A stretch of 48,856 bases of DNA from CAYVTV01 sp964563105. GTDB taxonomy: Bacteria; Bacteroidota; Bacteroidia; Bacteroidales; GCA-2748055. The stretch spans positions 1 to 48,856 of the forward strand of contig CAZLXM010000019.1 in NCBI GenBank assembly GCA_964563105.1, read 5' to 3'. Of the stretch, positions 44,267 to 48,856 are shown piece after piece (position 1 is the first letter of the stretch; each line of letters opens with the position of its first letter). The notes under the pieces are model-generated. The model ran no database searches. It was not told the origin of the DNA and saw nothing but the letters and a program-made list of their open reading frames with translations. Made by a program: the position numbers and the translations under genes.

Positions 44267-44391
44267 TAAAAATAAAGGTATTAAATAAAAACTGCGATAT
44301 CTAACTAACTGTTATATATGTGAAAATTAGATATCAAAAATCAGGTAAATATACAACTATTTTCAAAAGATTTATTTATTTATAACTATTA

Positions 44392-45768
44392 TTAAAACCT
44401 AATGATTTTTTCAACACGCTTTTTATTAATCCAGCTATTAATAATCATCCTTGTATCCTTATTTTCAGGCACTCTGCTAATACAGGAAAGCATGTCCTCA
44501 ATATGAAGATAAGATTCATTTATGTTAATAAAACCAAAACCAATATAAATTCCATTTTCAATACCAATTATTGAACGTTCATCAGGATTACGCCCTTTAT
44601 CAATAATAATAAAATTTTCTTTATTAGAATCAAAACTGTCAATAAGCTTTGTAGCCCTTAAATTATATGACTTTTTAGATTCTTTTCCAATGCAGGCCCC
44701 ATTACATTGTCGTATTTCATAATGAAAACAAGCCCCTGCAGTATCGTATAAGCCACATAATTTCTGACATAAGTAGTATTTTCCTGCAAGAACAGACAGG
44801 CTTTTTTGGACTTCTTTTTTCGAAGTAAAAGTACAAAGCGGAAAAGAATTTTCAGCGGATAATTTATTAATACTAAAATTTATATATCCTTTCTCATCAT
44901 AAAAACTATATAAGCCCCATGTATAGCTTATTTTTCTTTGTGCCCTGTTATACAGCGGTTTGCATCTCTTTATCTCAACAGACTCTTTTAATAGGGCTAC
45001 TAATTCACTTCCCGTTAATTCATAAGAAATTCCTGCAATTCTGCTTTTCATTTCTTCAGCCCTTCGACTGGTATTGACAGAAAAATGTGATATAATTCTT
45101 GAGTAGATATTCTTGCTTTTTCCTATATATATAATATTACCTTCTGAATCATTAAAATAGTAAATTCCGGTATCCTCAGGGATCTTCTCCATATCAGAAG
45201 GATGAACATATCCGTTAAGATTCTTGTATTTACCTTCCCTGCCAGAGCTAAAAGATATTTTTAAATCTTCTTTTTCATTTTTATTTTTCAGAAATTCGAA
45301 TAACCGAACTGTCGCAAGTGCATCACCTGCAGCTCTGTGCCGATTATTAATATTGATTCCCAGATCCTTGCATAAATTTCCCAAACTATAAGATTTTAAT
45401 CCCGGAATAATTTTACGGCTCAATTTAACAGTACATAAAGTTGATCTGTCATAACTATAACCAAGCTCCCTAAACTCTTTTTTCATGAAATTATAATCAA
45501 AACTAACATTATGAGCCACAAAAATACAGTTTTCAGTCATTTCAACGATCCGTTTGGCTATCTCAAAAAATTTTGGGGCATTTTCAACCATTTCATTGCT
45601 TATGCCTGTTAAAGAGGTAATATGTAATGGAATATTTCTCTCCGGATTAATCAGGCTACAATATTCTTCAATAATCTTATTCCCGTCATGAATAAAAATC
45701 GCTATTTCCGTGATTTTCTCATATCCCGGGCTTCTTCCTGTTGTTTCGACATCAACTATGGCATACAT
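44392..45768 (-). CDS. DnaQ-type exonuclease with GIY-YIG domain
   Basis: The 458-aa protein has a DEDDh exonuclease domain (1-about 165; DVETTG as ExoI, HNVSFDYNF as ExoII, HRAAGDALAT as ExoIII) and a GIY-YIG nuclease domain (about 195-280; GIYYFNDSEGNIIYIGKSKN) as in UvrC and Cho. The two-nuclease fusion, common in Bacteroidetes, is probably a DNA repair enzyme. The RACo-like gene upstream ends 12 nt before it. Confidence 0.9.
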   Translation of the reverse strand: MYAIVDVETTGRSPGYEKITEIAIFIHDGNKIIEEYCSLINPERNIPLHITSLTGISNEMVENAPKFFEIAKRIVEMTENCIFVAHNVSFDYNFMKKEFRELGYSYDRSTLCTVKLSRKIIPGLKSYSLGNLCKDLGININNRHRAAGDALATVRLFEFLKNKNEKEDLKISFSSGREGKYKNLNGYVHPSDMEKIPEDTGIYYFNDSEGNIIYIGKSKNIYSRIISHFSVNTSRRAEEMKSRIAGISYELTGSELVALLKESVEIKRCKPLYNRAQRKISYTWGLYSFYDEKGYINFSINKLSAENSFPLCTFTSKKEVQKSLSVLAGKYYLCQKLCGLYDTAGACFHYEIRQCNGACIGKESKKSYNLRATKLIDSFDSNKENFIIIDKGRNPDERSIIGIENGIYIGFGFININESYLHIEDMLSCISRVPENKDTRMIINSWINKKRVEKIIRF

Positions 45769-45780
45769 AGTAAAAAGAGT

Positions 45781-47307
45781 TTAAATCAACTTAAAATAGT
45801 CGGCCGGCTTAAAGAACATATTCATTGCAAATTCTTCCGGAAATTCGTCATTAAAAGAAAGTTCAATATATTCTGTTATACTTAAAATTCGATTAACAAT
45901 CCTGCAAAATTCTTTTGATTTTAATGCCAGTACAGTTCCGGCCCCTGAAGTATTCCCGACTGTGAAGGTTTTATTTTTGAGTTCTAAAGGGAGTAAGCCT
46001 ATTCTAACCGCACTTGATATTTTTATATAGTTGCCAAACCCCCCGGCAAGCAAAACACAATCAATTTCTTCAAGTTTACAATTTGCTTTTTTAAGTAAAA
46101 TATTAATCCCGGATATTATGGCACTTTTTGCGAGTTGAATTTCTCTTATATCTTCAGGCGTTATCATTAGCGGCTTATCATCAAATGTTTCTGAACCTGG
46201 GACAACTACATAATTTGTTTCCATATATCCTTCCGGGCTGATAAATTCTTTATCCAAAAGAAAGGCAATAACATCAATCAGTCCTGATCCGCAAATACCC
46301 ACAGGTTTTGCACCTGCAATGGTTTTATATACTCCTTCTTCAAATTCAGAAACCGCCCCTTCAAAAGCTCCCATTCCGCAACTAATATTGGCACCCTCAA
46401 ATGCAGGACCGGCAGCAGCAGCACAACAATATATTTTATCAGGGGTAAGTAAAGCCATTTCTCCATTTGTACCAATATCAATAAATAGAAAGTTCTGCCA
46501 CGAAGACAAAGGATTTATCGAAGCTATCCCGGAAATGACATCTGCTCCTATATATGCAGAAAGGGATGGTAATAAAAGAATTTCAGCATCAGGATTAGTA
46601 TGAAGCTCAAGATCTCTGGCTTTAAGGATTTTTTTTGCGGTGAAAGCAGGTATAAAAGGGGCTAATGCAATCCCCAGGGGATCAATGGCTAAAAACAAAT
46701 GCATCATAGTTGTATTTCCCGCAACAGTCATCCGGATAATGTCATTTTCGGAAACTCCCCCTAAAAATCTTATAAAAGAATCTAGTTGCTCATTTATTGA
46801 ACCGATCAGTACCTTTTGGAGTTCTGTAAGTCTGTCGTGGTTATGGGCACAATAGTTGATCCTGCTAATAACATCTGCTCCAAATTTTACCTGGGGGTTA
46901 AGTATAGAAATCACTTTGAGTTGTGATCCACTGATTAAATCAATCAGGTAAAAAACAATCGTCGTAGTTCCCAGGTCAATTGCCACACCCAATGGCCGGG
47001 ATGAAAGCAAAGCTGACGATTCAGGATTCAAAGGAAGATCCCGCATATAATTATGTTGTGCTACAAGAATTTCAGCTTCCCTTTTTCCGGGAATAACAAC
47101 ATTGATATCTTTAGTTATAATATATGAACAGGATAGTACATAACCTTCCCCGGTTAACAGCACCTTACATTTACCACAAGTACCCATTCCACCACAAGGT
47201 GAATAAATATCAACACTATTAGAAATCAGTGCATCACGGAGAATTGTCCCCTCAGGAACTAAAAATTCATTTTCAAATCCATCACAGAAAACTCTTAACA
47301 GTGGCAT
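45781..47307 (-). CDS. RACo-like corrinoid-protein activator (2Fe-2S, ASKHA/DUF4445)
   Basis: The 508-aa protein has an N-terminal 2Fe-2S ferredoxin domain (C38, C44, C47, C60; PCGGMGTCGKCKVLL) and a large ASKHA ATPase-fold domain starting VAIDLGTTTIVFYLIDL, with FIDIGTNGEMAL, PAFEGANISCGMGAFEGAV and LAGGFGNYIKISSA. This is the DUF4445/RACo family, which reduces inactive Co(II) corrinoid to Co(I) with ATP. It is somewhat shorter than the RACo proteins of acetogens. No corrinoid protein or methyltransferase lies nearby, so its partner must be elsewhere. Confidence 0.88.
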   Translation of the reverse strand: MPLLRVFCDGFENEFLVPEGTILRDALISNSVDIYSPCGGMGTCGKCKVLLTGEGYVLSCSYIITKDINVVIPGKREAEILVAQHNYMRDLPLNPESSALLSSRPLGVAIDLGTTTIVFYLIDLISGSQLKVISILNPQVKFGADVISRINYCAHNHDRLTELQKVLIGSINEQLDSFIRFLGGVSENDIIRMTVAGNTTMMHLFLAIDPLGIALAPFIPAFTAKKILKARDLELHTNPDAEILLLPSLSAYIGADVISGIASINPLSSWQNFLFIDIGTNGEMALLTPDKIYCCAAAAGPAFEGANISCGMGAFEGAVSEFEEGVYKTIAGAKPVGICGSGLIDVIAFLLDKEFISPEGYMETNYVVVPGSETFDDKPLMITPEDIREIQLAKSAIISGINILLKKANCKLEEIDCVLLAGGFGNYIKISSAVRIGLLPLELKNKTFTVGNTSGAGTVLALKSKEFCRIVNRILSITEYIELSFNDEFPEEFAMNMFFKPADYFKLI

Positions 47308-47480
47308 ATTTTATTGTAAAAGGAATGGAAACAGTTAATATAAAATTAAATGAAGTAAAAATATTTCTCAAATTTATTAATTTGAATATTGCTTTAACAC
47401 CTAATAAATAATTAAATATTAACATAAAATCAATTTCAAAAATAATGTAAACCAGACAAATCAATAAACATGCAAATACG

Positions 47481-47526
47481 AAAAAGAAAAAACCGTATGC
47501 ATTTTAGTAATACATACGGTTTTTTT
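47481..47526 (-). terminator. Intrinsic terminator of tRNA-Lys
   Basis: Arms AACCGTATG (47491-47499) and CATACGGTT (47513-47521) form a 9-bp stem with a 13-nt loop. On the minus strand a run of T (RC of AAAAAGAAAAAA) follows; the plus strand also has a T-run, so it may work both ways. It begins 19 nt past the tRNA end. Confidence 0.85.
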
Positions 47527-47539
47527 AGTTCCTAATCTG

Positions 47540-47612
47540 TGATCCAGCTGGGATTCGAACCCAGGACCCCATCCTTAAAAGGGATGTGCTCTACCTGCTG
47601 AGCTACTGAATC
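47540..47612 (-). tRNA. tRNA-Lys (anticodon TTT)
   Basis: A 73-nt cloverleaf read from 47612 down to 47540. The acceptor stem pairs GATTCAG with CTGGATC (one T.G), the anticodon stem is CATCC/GGATG with loop CTTTTAA, so anticodon TTT, and the T-loop contains GGTTCGAATCC. The discriminator is A; the CCA end is not encoded. It has its own promoter and terminator. Confidence 0.97.
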
Positions 47613-47638
47613 AGGAATTAGTTTATTTTTATGGGTTG

Positions 47639-47669
47639 CAAAGGTAAAGATTCTTTAAAATAAAACAAA
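47639..47669 (-). promoter_or_regulatory. Bacteroidetes consensus promoter of tRNA-Lys
   Basis: On the minus strand TTTG (47669-47666) is followed, after exactly 19 nt, by TACCTTTG (47646-47639), a full match to TTTG-N19-TAnnTTTG, the housekeeping sigma consensus of the phylum. The tRNA begins 27 nt downstream. Confidence 0.8.
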
Positions 47670-47751
47670 AGTAATGTATTGTTTTTTGAAAAAAATTATT
47701 CTTTATCTCAAGTATTAACATAAAAAACAATTCGCATAAAAGATTTTTATT

Positions 47752-48804
47752 CTATTTCTTTTGTTCATTATGTTTTAATTTGATTAATTCTTTCTTGATT
47801 TTTTTAATAAACCAGGGTCCTTCATAAATGAAACCGGTATAAATTTGAACCAGGTCTGCTCCTGAATTAAGCTTATCAATTGCATCTTTAACCGAGACAA
47901 TTCCGCCTGAGCCAATAACGGGTAATTTACCTCCGGTTTTTTCCTTAATATAACGAATAATAGTATTTGACCTGTCATTTAATGGAGCTCCGGATAATCC
48001 ACCATCTCCAATCTTCTTTATTTTTTGGTTTGTTGTGCGGAGTTTTTCACGGCTTATAGTAGTATTTACAGCAACAATGCCATCAATATTATGTTTCCTG
48101 ACTATGGCAATAGTCTCATCAATCTGCTTAAAGTTCAGATCAGGAGAGATTTTTAGAAGTACCGGTTTCCTGACAGGCTTTACTTCAAGAATATTTGCAA
48201 TTTTTCCAAGTATAAGCTCAAGGCTTTCCTGATCCTGTAATTTAGAAATATCACCAATATTAGGACAACTAACATTAATAACAAAATAATCGACGTAATC
48301 ATATAATTTATTAAAACAATAAATATAGTCTTCTACAATCTTATCATCTGAGGTATAAGTGTTTTTACCAATATTACCACCAATTATAATGTTGTCAGGA
48401 CGGTTTTTAAGCTTTTCAACAGCTGCATCAACACCTAAATTATTAAATCCCATACGGTTTATTAAAGCCTTATCTTTCGGAAGCCTGAATAAACGAGGTT
48501 TTGGATTACCAGGCTGACTAAGAGGGGTTAATGTTCCAATTTCAATAAAGCCAAATCCAAAAAGTGAACATTCTTTATAAAATTCAGCATCCTTATCAAA
48601 GCCGGCAGCAAGACCAACAGGGTTTTTAAATTTTATACCAAACAATTCTTTCTCTAACTCTTTTGATCCATATCGAAAAGATAAGTTTAAAATTTCAGGA
48701 AAAAAAGGAATTTTAAAGATAAACTTAAGCAGATTAACAACGTAATTATGAACTTTTTCCGGAGAGAGCAGGAATAATAAAGGACGAATAAACAGACGAT
48801 ACAT
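47752..48804 (-). CDS. pyrD: Dihydroorotate dehydrogenase (quinone), class 2
   Basis: The 350-aa membrane-associated flavoenzyme oxidises dihydroorotate to orotate in pyrimidine synthesis, passing electrons to quinone. The N-terminal amphipathic helices (MYRLFIRPLLFLLSPEKVH) mark class 2; NPVGLAAGFDKD, FINVSCPN-like FVINVSCPNIG with its serine base, GDGGLSGAPL and GSGGI follow. The ATG at 48804 suits the family length; a possible -7 element lies only a few bases upstream. Confidence 0.95.
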   Translation of the reverse strand: MYRLFIRPLLFLLSPEKVHNYVVNLLKFIFKIPFFPEILNLSFRYGSKELEKELFGIKFKNPVGLAAGFDKDAEFYKECSLFGFGFIEIGTLTPLSQPGNPKPRLFRLPKDKALINRMGFNNLGVDAAVEKLKNRPDNIIIGGNIGKNTYTSDDKIVEDYIYCFNKLYDYVDYFVINVSCPNIGDISKLQDQESLELILGKIANILEVKPVRKPVLLKISPDLNFKQIDETIAIVRKHNIDGIVAVNTTISREKLRTTNQKIKKIGDGGLSGAPLNDRSNTIIRYIKEKTGGKLPVIGSGGIVSVKDAIDKLNSGADLVQIYTGFIYEGPWFIKKIKKELIKLKHNEQKK

Positions 48805-48814
48805 ATTTTTTCTG

Positions 48815-48822
48815 CAAATATA
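48815..48822 (-). promoter_or_regulatory. Candidate -7 promoter element of pyrD
   Basis: Reading the minus strand, TATATTTG fits TAnnTTTG only about 10 nt before the pyrD ATG, implying a very short leader. There is no good -33 within the window, so the call is tentative. Confidence 0.35.
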
Positions 48823-48856
48823 AAGAATAAAAAAACTCTATGAATCTGAAGGTAAA

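Overview
The window looks like a chromosomal segment of a low-GC member of the Bacteroidetes (Bacteroidales/Marinilabiliales-like). The reasons are a complete Bat (Bacteroides aerotolerance) cluster, the rpmB-rpmG-DUF4295-ftsY-rimO gene order, a fused E1 alpha/beta ketoacid dehydrogenase, A-rich start regions without clear Shine-Dalgarno sequences, and a textbook Bacteroidetes promoter (TTTG-N19-TAnnTTTG) in front of a tRNA-Lys gene. No phage, insertion sequence, CRISPR array or integrase was found. Gene content suggests an anaerobe or facultative anaerobe with defences against oxygen, NO and oxidised methionine.

Layout. 1-256: 102-bp tandem units, each carrying a 16-bp inverted repeat. 285-1010 (-): di-iron repair protein Ric. 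1464-9822 (+): moxR, DUF58, a BatD-like membrane protein, then batA-batE. 9861-12454 (+): cupin, DUF39, NIL/ferredoxin and UPF0280, the set linked to making homocysteine from aspartate semialdehyde and sulfide. 12477-13860 (-): ECF sigma factor, a small membrane protein (probable anti-sigma) and a Spy-like membrane-anchored protein. Then acylphosphatase (-), a serine hydrolase (+) and an unrecognised protein (+). 17227-21101 (+): ketoacid dehydrogenase E2, fused E1 and a flavodoxin. 21231-22730 (+): leuA. 22911-24811 (-): sugar porter coupled to a DUF4395 protein. 24928-27391 (-): the AmmeMemoRadiSam trio, with AMMECR1 directly in frame after the Memo stop codon. Then msrA (+), a TPR protein and gyrA (-), clpC (+), rimO, ftsY, a 50-aa DUF4295 protein, rpmG, rpmB and cinA (all -), and a CvrA/NhaP2-type antiporter (+). 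41375-43822 (+): a Tat-type sugar isomerase/epimerase followed by a tetraheme NapC/NrfH-SUMF1 fusion. 43952-48804 (-): RRM protein, DnaQ/GIY-YIG nuclease, RACo-like corrinoid activator, tRNA-Lys and pyrD.

How the genes fit together. The Bat cluster should form an AAA ATPase/VWA/TPR envelope assembly. The four genes after it form a sulfur-assimilation unit. The E2/E1/flavodoxin group belongs to oxidative decarboxylation and electron transfer. The most unusual items are the NapC/NrfH-SUMF1 fusion, the split Memo-AMMECR1 frame, the homocysteine cluster, the metal-free sigma/anti-sigma/sensor trio, the lone RACo-like protein and the palindromic tandem repeat. Several genes start with non-ATG codons (GTG for DUF58 and DUF39; TTG for the sigma factor and AMMECR1). 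All functional calls come from reading the sequence; no database search was run.
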